Of a stretch of DNA of 47,478 nucleotides, positions 18,176-27,898 are shown piece after piece. The position numbers and the translations under genes are program-made. The notes beneath the pieces were generated by a model, which saw nothing but the letters and a program-made list of their open reading frames with translations, did not search any database and was not told where the DNA came from. The stretch comes from Flavipsychrobacter sp. (GTDB lineage: Bacteria; Bacteroidota; Bacteroidia; Chitinophagales; Chitinophagaceae). The stretch is taken from the NCBI GenBank assembly GCA_016786615.1, contig JAEUVX010000001.1, positions 1 to 47,478 on the forward strand. Reading direction: 5' to 3'. Each line of letters begins with the position of its first letter. Within the stretch, counting starts at the first letter, position 1.

Positions 18176-21100
18176 TTATATGTATTTAGCAAGTTCAACA
18201 ACGGATGTTCTGACATCATTCAACAGCTGCTGTATGTCATCTTTACAAGCCTGTGTAAAGCCTTCTTCATTTACCTCCAATCTATCTGATATAGCAAGTG
18301 CTCTTTTCATTCCCATCATAGACCATTTGGGGCGGAATGCATGTGTCAGTTCTTTTATTGTATGATAGTCATTTTGACTAACGGCAAATTCAATATCATC
18401 GCAAAATGCTGCTATCCCCTTTAGATACAAACTGATATATTGCTGCATTCTATGTTCATTGCCCTCGCAGAATTCATCTAAGCCGGAAAGATCCACTACC
18501 TCGCCACTGACGCTACGCTTTTTATCATTCGTTATTGTATCAGACGATACGGGATCAATATTCAGCCTGCCTGTTAATGTTGCCATTTCCCTGATAAGGG
18601 TTTGGGTATTGAATGGCTTAACGACACAAACATTCATCCCAGAGTCAAGACAGTCCTGTATAAATGCTTGTTGCACACTGGCTGTCATGGCAATAATTGG
18701 TATTATGTTTTTAGGTGCAGACAACTTCGATCTAATATATTTTGTAGCCTCTATACCACTCATAACAGGCATTTGCGCATCCATCAATACGATATCATAG
18801 CTATTATCTTGCAAAAGGTCTATTGCCTGCCTGCCGTTGGTAGCGATATCTATAGTAACGTTTGCTTTCAAATTGAGTGTATCAATTACAGCCAGCCTGT
18901 TATATTCATTATCATCCACCAATAAAATACGAAGCCCGTTTAACACTCTACCATCGATTGGCCGGACTGTGTTTGCCACTACATCTGCTTCCGGCACATC
19001 TGCAGATACCAGCGGAATAGTAAACGAAAACACAGAGCCTACTCCGGGTATGCTTTCAGCACTTATGTTGCCCCCCATCAGTGTTACAAGTCCTTTAGAA
19101 ATCGAAAGTCCCAGACCAGTACCTCCGTGCGTTCTGGTGTCAGAGATATTGACCTGTGCAAAGTCTCTAAACAGCAACCTGAGTTTTTCTGGTGGTATGC
19201 CAATGCCTGTATCTGATATACTAAACTTAATGCCGGCAGTATCATCTTTTGATAATTCTGCACTGATAGTTACACGCCCTTTATCGGTGAACTTGATGGA
19301 ATTGCCACAGAGGTTTAGCAGAACCTGACTTAACCGATAAGGGTCTCCTGCAATTGTATCCGGCACATCTTCACCAATACTTACGGTAAGCTGCAGATTT
19401 TTTTCATTTGCAAGAACCGATAGCGTATCCGCAACACTTGTTACAACCTGTTTTAAAGAAAAGGGAATATTTTCAAGCTGTAGTTTACCTACTTCCATTT
19501 TTGAGATATCCAGCACATCGTTTATTATGTGCAGCAGCAAGTCTGATGACTTTGTTATAGCGTTCAGATATTGCATTTGCTCAGGCTTCGGGTCTTTCTC
19601 CATCAAAAGATGTACAAAGCTGTTTACAGCATTCATTGGTGTACGTATCTCATGACTCATGTTAGCCAAAAACTGCTGCCTTAAGCGTTCACCCGTCTCT
19701 GCTTTTTCTTTTTGTTCTTTGTACTGGCTCGTCCTTTCTGCTACCTGACTCTCCAGCAATTTTGTTTGTTTTAAAAACGCTCTGGTACGATACCTGTTGT
19801 ACGAGTATACAGCTGCGACTACAAACAGAAAGCATGCCGAATAGAACCACCATGATTGCCACCATGGGGTAGCTATTACAATAGTTACCTCGCTGCTCTC
19901 TCTCATATACTTACCATCCCTTGTACTTGCGCGCACTTTAAAAATATAAGTACCGGGTTGCAGATTGGTAAAGTTTGCTTCGTATTTGCTACCTACATCT
20001 ACCCAATCATTGTTCAGCCCATCCAGTTTATATGCATAATTGTAAACAACGTTCTCAAAATAATTCAGCACATTAAAGTTGATAGTAATAAAGTTCTGAT
20101 TGTACGCAAAGTGATATGACCTCTTAACAAGGGCTGACGAATCTGCTTGCACAGCCTTATTAAACAGCTTAAAACCCGTGATGTAAATCGGCGGCACTGT
20201 ATTTCTATCTATCAGCTTTTTAGGGTAAAATTTCACCAACCCTTCGTTGGCTGCAAAATAGATAGCATCTTCATCCTTGTCATACACCATCTTAGATTCG
20301 GGTTTATGTACGGGTATGTCTTTGTATGCCTCATATGTTGTTACATTCCCATTCGGGCTCATTCTTATAAGGGCATCTTTTGTAATGAACCACATATTTC
20401 CATCACCGTCTTCTGTAATAGCATTGATAGCAGCATCTGGTAAATTCCTGATGTTTCTGTAACGAAAGAGTTTTCCACTATTAATATCGAAGCGGTCGAG
20501 CCCCGTGGTACCTGCCGTCCACAATCTATTTCTGGAGTCAACATACACGCAATTAATTCTTGCCCCTATATTCTTTTTACCGGCTACACTCCAGTCGTAC
20601 TTTGTTGCGGTATTATCCTTTTGTATCCTGACAATGATGTTATGATCAAGCTCGGTGATATATAGTGATGACCACAATGCTCCGTTCTCATCTTTCACCA
20701 CAGGTTGCTTCATCCCGTCAATTAGTGTGTCTGTAACATTTCTGCCAAATTTGACAACATCAGAATACCTGCCAAACATCGTAAGCACAAGGCTTGTGTC
20801 TGCTCTTTCCACTATTGAATGTATGCCGAGCTTGGAGCTGTTTGTAGATTTTGGATATTTATACTCTTCAAACAGTCCTGTTTGCGGATAGTATTTCCAA
20901 ACCTGATTAAACAGGCAAACCCAGTAATATCCCATAACCGATGGGTAAATTGAAAGGCATGAAAGCGGTTCTCTTCTTCCGTCAGCTGTAAAAAACTTAC
21001 TTATCAATTTCACGCTATTACTGCGGGTGTCTAATACAGTAAGCCCATCGCTGCTGCCCAGCAAAATCAAACCATTACCGGCCGGACAAATCGTACCAAT

Positions 21101-22294
21101 AGTTACATCCTCTATTCTTGCATTAGGTCTTATCTTCAAAAAGCTATAAGGGTATACAATGAAATCCTGATTGGGTGGATCTATAATATTTACACCTCCG
21201 CCACCGGTACCTATCCATATTCTTTTGCTCCTGTCTCTATAAATAAATTTTACAAAGTCGTCAGACAAACTATTGGGGTTAAGCGGATTGTTTTTGTAAT
21301 GGGTAAACTTCCATGTTGTAGTATCAAGTATATTCACTCCGCCACCTTCGGTTGCAAAATATATTTTACCATCCAGCTCGCATGCCGAACGTACTATGTC
21401 GTTAGATAAACTTAGAGAGTCATCATTTTGGTATTTGAATGCAACGAAGGACTTATTTGCAATATTATACTTCAAAATACCACAGTAAGTACAGAACCAT
21501 AAATTGCCAACACTATCGGGCATTATACTATGCACCAGCCTTGCAGCCAGCCTTACACCACCCGTGTATGATCTGTTGATTAATACATTACCCACCGGCA
21601 AGGGATGAAACCTATTCGTACTTAAGTCGTAGTAATTAATATTACCTGCATCCCGCAAATCATGCTGAGGGTCGCCGCCTGCCTCAAAAGTGCCTACAAG
21701 ATATTTGCCGGGCGATAATTCATAAATAGATTTACATTTTACCCCTGCTATGCAGTAAGGGTCATTCTCTTTCCATACATGATGGGTGAATGTTTGCCTG
21801 GCTTCATCAAACAACTCCAGCCCACCGCCATACAGACATATCCAAAATCTGCTTTTACTATCTTCATATATCTGTGCTACATACCCTGTATTAATACTTG
21901 CAGGATTCTTGTCGTCGTGCTCATAGCGATTGAATTTTTCCGTAACAGGATCGTATATCGTTATGCCATTGTCATTGGTCCCTATCCATAATCGGCCTTT
22001 TCTATCTTCATACAAGGCGGTAATATTATTACCACTGATACTATTGATGTCATTGGGATTACGAACAAACAAATCAAAATTTCTGCCGTCGTAGCGATTC
22101 AACCCTTTGTCAGTGCCAAACCACATGAAGCCATTCCTGTCTTGAAGTATAACGTTTACTGTATTCCCAGCCAAACCATTGGCTCTGTTCAGATGCCTGA
22201 AAACAGTAGGTAGTTGATAGCGTTTGCTATCTACGCTTTGTGCATATGCAGCAGAGGCAATAAGTAGAAGGCATATGATTAGCGGCCTGTTCAT
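18176..22294 (-). CDS. Hybrid sensor kinase: propeller, Y_Y_Y, HisKA, REC, Hpt
   Basis: 1372 residues. A signal peptide (1-19) leads into periplasmic two-component propeller repeats (about 30-690, many DRNGFMWFGT-like blades), a Y_Y_Y domain (about 725-805), one membrane segment (about 812-832) and a coiled coil. The HisKA H-box is FLANMSHEIRTP (His about 881). The ATPase domain shows an N-box at about 993-1000, DTGIGIP at 1028-1034 and GGTGLGLS at 1057-1064. The receiver has its phospho-Asp at about 1172 (LMDAQMP). The C-terminal Hpt domain has LTHAFRPK (His about 1318). Unlike classic polysaccharide-utilisation hybrids there is no AraC domain; output is probably passed by the Hpt to a separate regulator, plausibly the LytTR protein 35 bp upstream. 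Confidence 0.93.
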   Translation of the reverse strand: MNRPLIICLLLIASAAYAQSVDSKRYQLPTVFRHLNRANGLAGNTVNVILQDRNGFMWFGTDKGLNRYDGRNFDLFVRNPNDINSISGNNITALYEDRKGRLWIGTNDNGITIYDPVTEKFNRYEHDDKNPASINTGYVAQIYEDSKSRFWICLYGGGLELFDEARQTFTHHVWKENDPYCIAGVKCKSIYELSPGKYLVGTFEAGGDPQHDLRDAGNINYYDLSTNRFHPLPVGNVLINRSYTGGVRLAARLVHSIMPDSVGNLWFCTYCGILKYNIANKSFVAFKYQNDDSLSLSNDIVRSACELDGKIYFATEGGGVNILDTTTWKFTHYKNNPLNPNSLSDDFVKFIYRDRSKRIWIGTGGGGVNIIDPPNQDFIVYPYSFLKIRPNARIEDVTIGTICPAGNGLILLGSSDGLTVLDTRSNSVKLISKFFTADGRREPLSCLSIYPSVMGYYWVCLFNQVWKYYPQTGLFEEYKYPKSTNSSKLGIHSIVERADTSLVLTMFGRYSDVVKFGRNVTDTLIDGMKQPVVKDENGALWSSLYITELDHNIIVRIQKDNTATKYDWSVAGKKNIGARINCVYVDSRNRLWTAGTTGLDRFDINSGKLFRYRNIRNLPDAAINAITEDGDGNMWFITKDALIRMSPNGNVTTYEAYKDIPVHKPESKMVYDKDEDAIYFAANEGLVKFYPKKLIDRNTVPPIYITGFKLFNKAVQADSSALVKRSYHFAYNQNFITINFNVLNYFENVVYNYAYKLDGLNNDWVDVGSKYEANFTNLQPGTYIFKVRASTRDGKYMRESSEVTIVIATPWWQSWWFYSACFLFVVAAVYSYNRYRTRAFLKQTKLLESQVAERTSQYKEQKEKAETGERLRQQFLANMSHEIRTPMNAVNSFVHLLMEKDPKPEQMQYLNAITKSSDLLLHIINDVLDISKMEVGKLQLENIPFSLKQVVTSVADTLSVLANEKNLQLTVSIGEDVPDTIAGDPYRLSQVLLNLCGNSIKFTDKGRVTISAELSKDDTAGIKFSISDTGIGIPPEKLRLLFRDFAQVNISDTRTHGGTGLGLSISKGLVTLMGGNISAESIPGVGSVFSFTIPLVSADVPEADVVANTVRPIDGRVLNGLRILLVDDNEYNRLAVIDTLNLKANVTIDIATNGRQAIDLLQDNSYDIVLMDAQMPVMSGIEATKYIRSKLSAPKNIIPIIAMTASVQQAFIQDCLDSGMNVCVVKPFNTQTLIREMATLTGRLNIDPVSSDTITNDKKRSVSGEVVDLSGLDEFCEGNEHRMQQYISLYLKGIAAFCDDIEFAVSQNDYHTIKELTHAFRPKWSMMGMKRALAISDRLEVNEEGFTQACKDDIQQLLNDVRTSVVELAKYI

Positions 22295-22329
22295 GCTGCA
22301 TTTTTGAGTAGTGGTTATTGTAAAAAATA

Positions 22330-23091
22330 TCAGAACTGCGAAACCAGTTTCAACAGGTCGTCTTTCTTTCTTCGCGCTACATCCAGGGTAGTACCATCAG
22401 TCATTATCACCTGCCCACCCTCGCCACGCAGGTACTTCTTCATGTGGTTCAGATTTATCAGGTGCGATTTGTGTATTCTGAAAAAACCATGTGCATCAAG
22501 CAACTCTTCAAAACTACCCAGCGTTCTCGACGACACAATCATCTTCTTATCCTGCAGGTAAATTTTTGTATACCTGTCATCGCCTTCACAATAAACTATA
22601 TCCTGCAATCCAATGAATATCAACCCCTCCATTGTTGGTATAGCCAGGTTTTCAATCTTTGTTTTGGCTTGTGTTACCACCTCCATTTGCCATAATGAAA
22701 GATCTGTATCCTGGCTCTTTTTCTCGTACACACGGCTAATGGCTTCCTGCAAATCCGGAATATTTACCGGCTTTAGCAGATAGTCTATCGCCGAAAATCG
22801 TATAGCCCTGATGGCATAATGCTCGTGCGAGGTGGTGAAGATGATCTCAAAATTTATGGCAGGCAGTTTTTTAAGCATGTCAAAGCCGCTCATACCTCCC
22901 GGCATTTCTACATCCAGAAATACCACATCGGGCTTTAAAAGCGCCAGTTTGCCAATAGCTTCTTCCGCACTGTTAAATGTTGCAATCACTTCAACATTGC
23001 TCACCTTGTGCTTTATAGCATCCTGAAGGTGAAAGCACGAGAAATCATCATCGTCTATTATAACAGCCTTTAGTTGATTTGGAAAACCCAT
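22330..23091 (-). CDS. LytTR-family response regulator
   Basis: 253 residues. The N-terminal receiver has the acidic cluster IIDDDDF (about 11-17), the phospho-Asp in VVFLDVEMPGG (about 60) and a switch-region Lys in YLLKPVN. After a linker the C-terminal LytTR DNA-binding domain shows IVYCEGDDRYTKIYL and GFFRIHKSHLINL, both typical of the family. It is the gene directly upstream of the hybrid kinase, on the same strand with a 35-bp gap, so it is the likely phosphotransfer partner. Targets are unknown; the co-directional protease and propeptide genes upstream are candidates. Confidence 0.92.
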   Translation of the reverse strand: MGFPNQLKAVIIDDDDFSCFHLQDAIKHKVSNVEVIATFNSAEEAIGKLALLKPDVVFLDVEMPGGMSGFDMLKKLPAINFEIIFTTSHEHYAIRAIRFSAIDYLLKPVNIPDLQEAISRVYEKKSQDTDLSLWQMEVVTQAKTKIENLAIPTMEGLIFIGLQDIVYCEGDDRYTKIYLQDKKMIVSSRTLGSFEELLDAHGFFRIHKSHLINLNHMKKYLRGEGGQVIMTDGTTLDVARRKKDDLLKLVSQF

Positions 23092-23159
23092 CCCCTAAAG
23101 ATAATATTTTAGGGAATGGGTAATACTCTCACTTACAATATTTTACTCTTTAGAAATTA

Positions 23160-25478
23160 TTACTGCTTCACAATTTTATACACCGCCTCTTCGCCATTGC
23201 TTGCTATACGTAGTATATACACACCGGCGGGGTTGTTTTCCATATTCACTACCTGCTCGCTGCCACCTACCAGCGTACCTGCTGCTTTGCTGTACACTGC
23301 TTTGCCAGTTACATCGCATATAGTAATCAGCGTATTATTTGCCTGCTTATCAAATACTATGTGCAGTTCATTGCTTGTAGGGTTAGGATATACTTTCAAC
23401 GTGTTTTTTACGGCTGCCTTCTCTACACTCAGCGTCATACCCAAAAAGGCATTGATTTTACCCCAACCCCATGTATTACTACCAGTAGCAGGTATAGTGC
23501 CTGTATAGTTATCGGTTATGGCGCTTTTCTTCATCATATCCAACGCCTGCTCTCTGGTAAGGTTTGGATATTTCTGGAGCCACAAAGCCAGTATGCCTGC
23601 AACCATAGGGGTAGACATAGATGTACCATAGTTCATTCCAAAATACCAAGTCTTTGAACCGTAGGTTACACTACTTACAGTTCCCGGAGACAACGGACCA
23701 AAAGCTGGCGAAAAACTATTTACAGAAGATGCAACAATACTACCAGGTCCAGTTATTTCAGGCTTTGTACGGCCATCGGCAGTTGGCCCGTTGGAAGAAA
23801 ATGGGGCAAAATCTCCAACATTCGACATTGCAAAAAAATCAAGCGTTCGCGGTTGATTGTTTAATGACATCCACTGGTTTTTAGATGTGTAAGCACCAAC
23901 AGTAAAAACACTTTTACCACAAGAATATGGATCTGATACTATATGATCTCTGCGTCCATCCATTATCAAGCCGTTAGGACCAGATAAATACCCCAAATTA
24001 CTAAAGTCAGTAACCCTACTCCTCTGTCCCCACATCTGAATAGCAGTATTAGATCCGGTTATTTCAATATAAAACCTTATCCCTGTCGAGTCTGGAAAAA
24101 AATTAAGCAAGTCAACTTTTACGTGTGGTTTAGAATTAATTGGGTTTATCTCTGCCGAATACATTACACCACAATTGGGGTTGTTTGAAATGAAATCAAC
24201 GCTAACAGTACCCGTAGCAGCGGATATTTTATTGGACGGAGCATAAACGATGCTATTGGTTTTTGTATTAAATAATAATACGCGAACAGCAAAATTGTCA
24301 CCAGGCTTACCCCAAATATCAGCCACACCCACACCAGAAGACTTTCCGGTGAATACCGGGAAGGTATATACTACTGTATCTGTGGATATAAATGTATGTT
24401 CTGCATATAATGCATTACGACCATTATTACCTGCAGAAACTGCAATTAATTTACCCGGGCCAACCAAACTATCTGTAAATCGGTCTCCTAAACTCGTACC
24501 ATCATGAGGACCATCATGTGTACTCAAGCTCATGTTAATAACACATGGTTTGCCAACAGATGCTGCATAGTCCTGAATATATTTTATACCATCGGCAATA
24601 TTTGTAGCACTAAACACATAAGACACAAATACTATGTCGCTTTCATATGCTACTCCTCGATATTTACTACCGGGATACCCTCCGGCACCAGCTGCAATAC
24701 CTGCAGTATGTGAGCCATGGTCCCCTTCCATTGCTTGATAAAAAGGAAAATCAGACTTTGCACTTAGTATCTGTGCTTCCGTTATGTATTCGCTGCCATA
24801 CATATAGCCTGTTGGAGATGTGCCTGTAGTGTCATTTTGGTTCCACACTCTTTTTACGCGGTAATTATTCTGCCCGGTGCTATCGTAGAAATTAGGATGG
24901 GTAAAATCAAAACCATTATCTATTACCCCCACAACAACACCTTTGCCCGTGTAGGGCATATTCAATGGCGCTGTGCCTGCATGTACTTTATCTACATTAG
25001 TATGCCTGCGGGCACTATCCAAATCGGCCTTTACTACACAACTGATGTCCACATATTTTACATTAGGCATCTTTACTATCTCGGCTATGCGCTCTACTGG
25101 CAACAAGGCCGTAAATACATCGCCCGATTTGCTACCCGGCAATACCCCCAACTCGCCCAATGAAGCTGCAGTAAATCCTTTTGCACCCATCAGGAAAGAA
25201 TTAGCATAGAGCTTTCCTCCCTTTTTAATCAACCCATACTTCTCAATCAGTTCTTTTTGGCTGATAGCAGACGGGTTCTTTTTAAGCTGCATCAGGTCTA
25301 CCAATAGCAAGGCTGTATTAGCAGACATACCTTTGGTTGAAAAAAGACCATCCTTTTCTGCAAGATAGCCGGTAGCAGGTGGTATAGGTGGAAGCATTTT
25401 CCCTTTATCATTTTCCTGGGCATGCACATTAATGGCAAATACCAGGAACAGAAGTAAGTAAATGTTTAGACGTTTCAT
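23160..25478 (-). CDS. Secreted S8 (subtilisin-like) protease with T9SS sorting domain
   Basis: 772 residues. A signal peptide (1-20) is followed by a propeptide region (about 40-150) and an S8 catalytic domain with Asp in VIDNGFDFTHP (about 187), His in GDHGSHTAG (about 254), the oxyanion Asn in SAGNNG (about 351) and Ser in YGTSMSTPMVAG (about 620). The long gap between Asn and Ser contains an inserted beta domain (about 370-490). A T9SS type A sorting domain (KVYPNPTSNELHI to the end) follows. The triad is complete, so it should be active after export and propeptide removal. The gene for a separate propeptide-like protein lies 11 bp upstream. Confidence 0.94.
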   Translation of the reverse strand: MKRLNIYLLLFLVFAINVHAQENDKGKMLPPIPPATGYLAEKDGLFSTKGMSANTALLLVDLMQLKKNPSAISQKELIEKYGLIKKGGKLYANSFLMGAKGFTAASLGELGVLPGSKSGDVFTALLPVERIAEIVKMPNVKYVDISCVVKADLDSARRHTNVDKVHAGTAPLNMPYTGKGVVVGVIDNGFDFTHPNFYDSTGQNNYRVKRVWNQNDTTGTSPTGYMYGSEYITEAQILSAKSDFPFYQAMEGDHGSHTAGIAAGAGGYPGSKYRGVAYESDIVFVSYVFSATNIADGIKYIQDYAASVGKPCVINMSLSTHDGPHDGTSLGDRFTDSLVGPGKLIAVSAGNNGRNALYAEHTFISTDTVVYTFPVFTGKSSGVGVADIWGKPGDNFAVRVLLFNTKTNSIVYAPSNKISAATGTVSVDFISNNPNCGVMYSAEINPINSKPHVKVDLLNFFPDSTGIRFYIEITGSNTAIQMWGQRSRVTDFSNLGYLSGPNGLIMDGRRDHIVSDPYSCGKSVFTVGAYTSKNQWMSLNNQPRTLDFFAMSNVGDFAPFSSNGPTADGRTKPEITGPGSIVASSVNSFSPAFGPLSPGTVSSVTYGSKTWYFGMNYGTSMSTPMVAGILALWLQKYPNLTREQALDMMKKSAITDNYTGTIPATGSNTWGWGKINAFLGMTLSVEKAAVKNTLKVYPNPTSNELHIVFDKQANNTLITICDVTGKAVYSKAAGTLVGGSEQVVNMENNPAGVYILRIASNGEEAVYKIVKQ

Positions 25479-25489
25479 ATAGTTTGTAT

Positions 25490-25927
25490 TTAGTAGACTT
25501 CAACCTTTTTTGACAGTTCGAAATAAGTAATGCCTTTCTGTTTCAGAAATGCCGGAAAGGCAGACAATGGCACCATTACAGTCCTTATGTTTCCTGAAGG
25601 CTGCCCAGGAAAAACCTGTATTCTCCTCAGCTGCTTTTCAGAAAAGCGCTTATCTGTCTGTATAAAACCACTCAGGTGGTATTTACCCTTTATCTTTTGT
25701 AAACTGTATTTTTCTGCAAACTGCTTAGTGGGCGTAAAGCTTTTTAGTGTCTGTTTAGAGGTATTTAGTTCATTCTGCAAATCCATCATAAAAAACTTAG
25801 TATCAGCAGAAACAGGAAAGCTGCCTTGCTCTATTTTATTGGCAGCTTTTTGCCCATATGCAGTTCCACAACGTGTAAACAATATTGTAGGCAGTATCAG
25901 CATCAACAAACCACTAAATAGCTTCAT
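25490..25927 (-). CDS. Stand-alone S8 propeptide-like protein
   Basis: 145 residues from the ATG at 25927, the start that gives a clean signal peptide (MKLFSGLLMLILPTILF); an upstream ATG at 25966 would add 13 residues. The mature part aligns by eye with the propeptide of the neighbouring protease: EKYSLQKIKGKYHLSGF against EKYGLIKKGGKLYANSF, then VFPGQPSGN and VKYVDIS-like TYFELSKKVEV. No protease domain follows. Free-standing propeptides of subtilases act as inhibitors or folding chaperones (I9-type); that role is an inference here. It is 11 bp upstream of the protease gene, so the two should be expressed together. Confidence 0.75.
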   Translation of the reverse strand: MKLFSGLLMLILPTILFTRCGTAYGQKAANKIEQGSFPVSADTKFFMMDLQNELNTSKQTLKSFTPTKQFAEKYSLQKIKGKYHLSGFIQTDKRFSEKQLRRIQVFPGQPSGNIRTVMVPLSAFPAFLKQKGITYFELSKKVEVY

Positions 25928-26063
25928 AGAAAATTTTATCAGTCTAAACCTCCGGCAATTTGACATAAAATGGTATCCCTATGTAGCCAACGGCAGAAAT
26001 GAGTAGGGAGCGGTTAGGGAGTAGAAACCACCGCTATTACTTTTGATACAAACAATTTTTAAA

Positions 26064-27122
26064 ATGGAAGCGGTGCAAATGCCCGATGAACAAAAGTGTA
26101 AAAACTGCGGTGCACTAATTGATGGTAAGTTTTGTAAAGAATGCGGACAAAAGGCTATTGAGCACAAACAAACCATATGGCATCTTACGATGCATTTTCT
26201 ATCCGATATCCTTCACTATGATGGAAGATTTATAAGAACCTTAAGATCGCTATTAACAAGGCCCGGATTTCTGTCAATGGAATACATGAAAGGAGTAAGG
26301 CAGAAATATGTTGACCCTTTCAGGTTGTACTTATTCATTTCAGCATTGGCATTTGTAGTGTTTATTACCTTTGACAGCCCTCAAAAAACAGTTACCAAAA
26401 TACATAATCCCGACATCATACACATAATCGACTCTACAAGGGCTGCTCTACAAGCTGATACCATACATAACTCAAGAAATCAGAAAAGCAGGTATAACCG
26501 AATCAAATTTGAAGTGAAGGGAACAAAGATTGTAATACTTGATCCGCCGGATATACTGAAGCGCGGAGAACATTATTATGACTCTGTACAAAATACACTT
26601 ACCCCTCAAAAAAGAAGCATCGGTTATTTGCGATACAAAGACAGAAAGTTTATTAAGGCATACGAGGTGTTTGATACCGCGCCTTATAATTATTCCAAAA
26701 AAATGGATGAGAAGATCAGCCTCATCATACCCAAGTCTTTTTTTGTTTCCATGCCATTTTTCATTCTCACATTATTCCTGCTTTATTTTAAAAAAAGGAA
26801 TTTGTATCCTTCTGCACATCATGCCATATTCACTTTGCATTTTTATACAACTGTATGGGTATTTATTACACTTGATACAATCATTTCAACTTTTCTTGAA
26901 CATCCCCGAACAATTGTAATATATAGATATATCGGCTCGGCTATATACCTGGGACTTATTGTATACCTCTTTGTAGCTTTGTCACGTTTTTATAAAGAGC
27001 GTTGGTGGGTAACATTAATTAAAGTAATTATTCTAACAACTATAACTGCATTTATATATCTGTTGATAATGTACACCCTAAGAGAATACTTTATTTTATC
27101 TCTTAATTCAATATCTGCTTAA
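26064..27122 (+). CDS. DUF3667-like membrane protein with zinc ribbon
   Basis: 352 residues from the ATG at 26064 (a TTG at 26043 is less likely). The N-terminus carries a zinc ribbon, CKNCGALIDGKFCKECGQ, followed by IWHLTMHFLSDILHYDGRF and a PGFLSMEYMKGVRQKYVDP motif, the pattern of Bacteroidota DUF3667 proteins. A membrane segment follows at about residue 95, then a soluble loop of about 120 residues, then four or so membrane segments. Function is unknown. It is divergent from the propeptide/protease operon and is the last gene before repeat copy 3. Confidence 0.8.
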   Translation: MEAVQMPDEQKCKNCGALIDGKFCKECGQKAIEHKQTIWHLTMHFLSDILHYDGRFIRTLRSLLTRPGFLSMEYMKGVRQKYVDPFRLYLFISALAFVVFITFDSPQKTVTKIHNPDIIHIIDSTRAALQADTIHNSRNQKSRYNRIKFEVKGTKIVILDPPDILKRGEHYYDSVQNTLTPQKRSIGYLRYKDRKFIKAYEVFDTAPYNYSKKMDEKISLIIPKSFFVSMPFFILTLFLLYFKKRNLYPSAHHAIFTLHFYTTVWVFITLDTIISTFLEHPRTIVIYRYIGSAIYLGLIVYLFVALSRFYKERWWVTLIKVIILTTITAFIYLLIMYTLREYFILSLNSISA

Positions 27123-27300
27123 TCCTTACAGTTAGTTCCCAAAAGACCGCAACGTTAAGCGGTTCGATATTCCGTTCAGAGAATCTCATTGGACTCGAAA
27201 CATTTATAAAACTCGAAAATAATCTTTGATGCACCTACTAAATTGTTCGATATTCAACCATATTGTTTTGAAAGAACGAATCCAATCATTAACATCGGGG

Positions 27301-27400
27301 TTTTCAGTCCTTGGTTAAGCTTTAATAATGACTGACACTACTGTAATACTAGTAGTAAATCATGCTTCAGATAGTTAGAACTAAGGGTAGTCAAGTCTAC
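27301..27400 (+). repeat. 100-bp direct repeat, copy 3 (putative att site)
   Basis: Identical to copy 2 over 100 of 100 bases, with sharp divergence on both sides: ACATCGGGG precedes it here, ACACTTGAA precedes copy 2. It lies in a 540-bp gap between a rightward and a leftward gene, so neither gene's transcript needs it as a 3' end. Confidence 0.8.
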
Positions 27401-27410
27401 ACTACTTCCT

Positions 27411-27441
27411 AAAAGGCAATCTTTCAACTGATTGCCTTTTT
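27411..27441. terminator. Terminator hairpin after repeat copy 3
   Basis: A perfect 11-bp stem, AAAAGGCAATC / GATTGCCTTTT, has loop TTTCAACT and a T run. The 41 bases from just after the repeat through this hairpin are identical to those after copy 4. Confidence 0.85.
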
Positions 27442-27606
27442 CATTCTCAGCGCAAACGTATTTTCCTCTTGAAAGGCAATCCAGGATTGATTTAATGGAT
27501 TTTTTACTGAGTATATTGTTTATTCCCTTAACTCTCTATAAATCTAAATATTTAGCAACTGATTATTATTGATACTATGAGCAGTTAGACATAATAATAG
27601 CTTATA

Positions 27607-27640
27607 AAAACACTCCCCCGTCTATGCGGGGGAGTGTTTT
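27607..27640. terminator. Strong terminator downstream of small CTERM gene
   Basis: A perfect 14-bp GC-rich stem, AAAACACTCCCCCG / CGGGGGAGTGTTTT, with a six-base loop. It is 23 bases past the stop of the 64-codon gene on the minus strand and would end the surface-protein operon. Confidence 0.9.
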
Positions 27641-27662
27641 GTTTGGGTGAGTTTGAGGATGT

Positions 27663-27857
27663 TTATTTCTTTTTCATATCCTTTAACTTTTTGACACCGT
27701 AGGCTGCACCCGCTATTACTAATGCACTTACACCACCATCTATCGGCACTTCGTCGACCACATCGTCATCAAAGCCTGGGCCTTGTGCCAGTGCTGTGCC
27801 TGATATCAGTATCAGGAGTAAAAAAGTATATACGGTAATAATTATTTTATTGTACAT
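27663..27857 (-). CDS. Short secreted protein with C-terminal anchor (PID-CTERM-like)
   Basis: 64 residues: a signal peptide ending TALAQ, then GPGFDDDVVDEVPIDGG, a short hydrophobic segment SALVIAGAAYG and a basic tail KKLKDMKKK. The P-I-D-G-G / hydrophobic / basic order is that of short Bacteroidota proteins annotated as PID-CTERM sorting-domain proteins; the name is from memory. The mature protein is almost only the signal itself. It is the last gene after the 860-residue surface protein (41-bp gap). A near-identical twin lies at 31583-31771 in the same relative position. Confidence 0.8.
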   Translation of the reverse strand: MYNKIIITVYTFLLLILISGTALAQGPGFDDDVVDEVPIDGGVSALVIAGAAYGVKKLKDMKKK

Positions 27858-27898
27858 AAGAGATATTGATTGAAGCGGTGTTGATGATATGGCGTTGT

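Noticed and set aside
17846-18289. A rightward 147-codon membrane-like ORF.
   Set aside because: It is antisense to the DUF6090-like gene and the kinase end; its hydrophobic look comes from Lys/Glu-rich codons on the other strand.
27460-27500. Another terminator copy (AAAGGCAATCCAGGATTG) downstream of copy 3.
   Set aside because: The match is short and the stem is weak; it is probably chance or a decayed duplicate.
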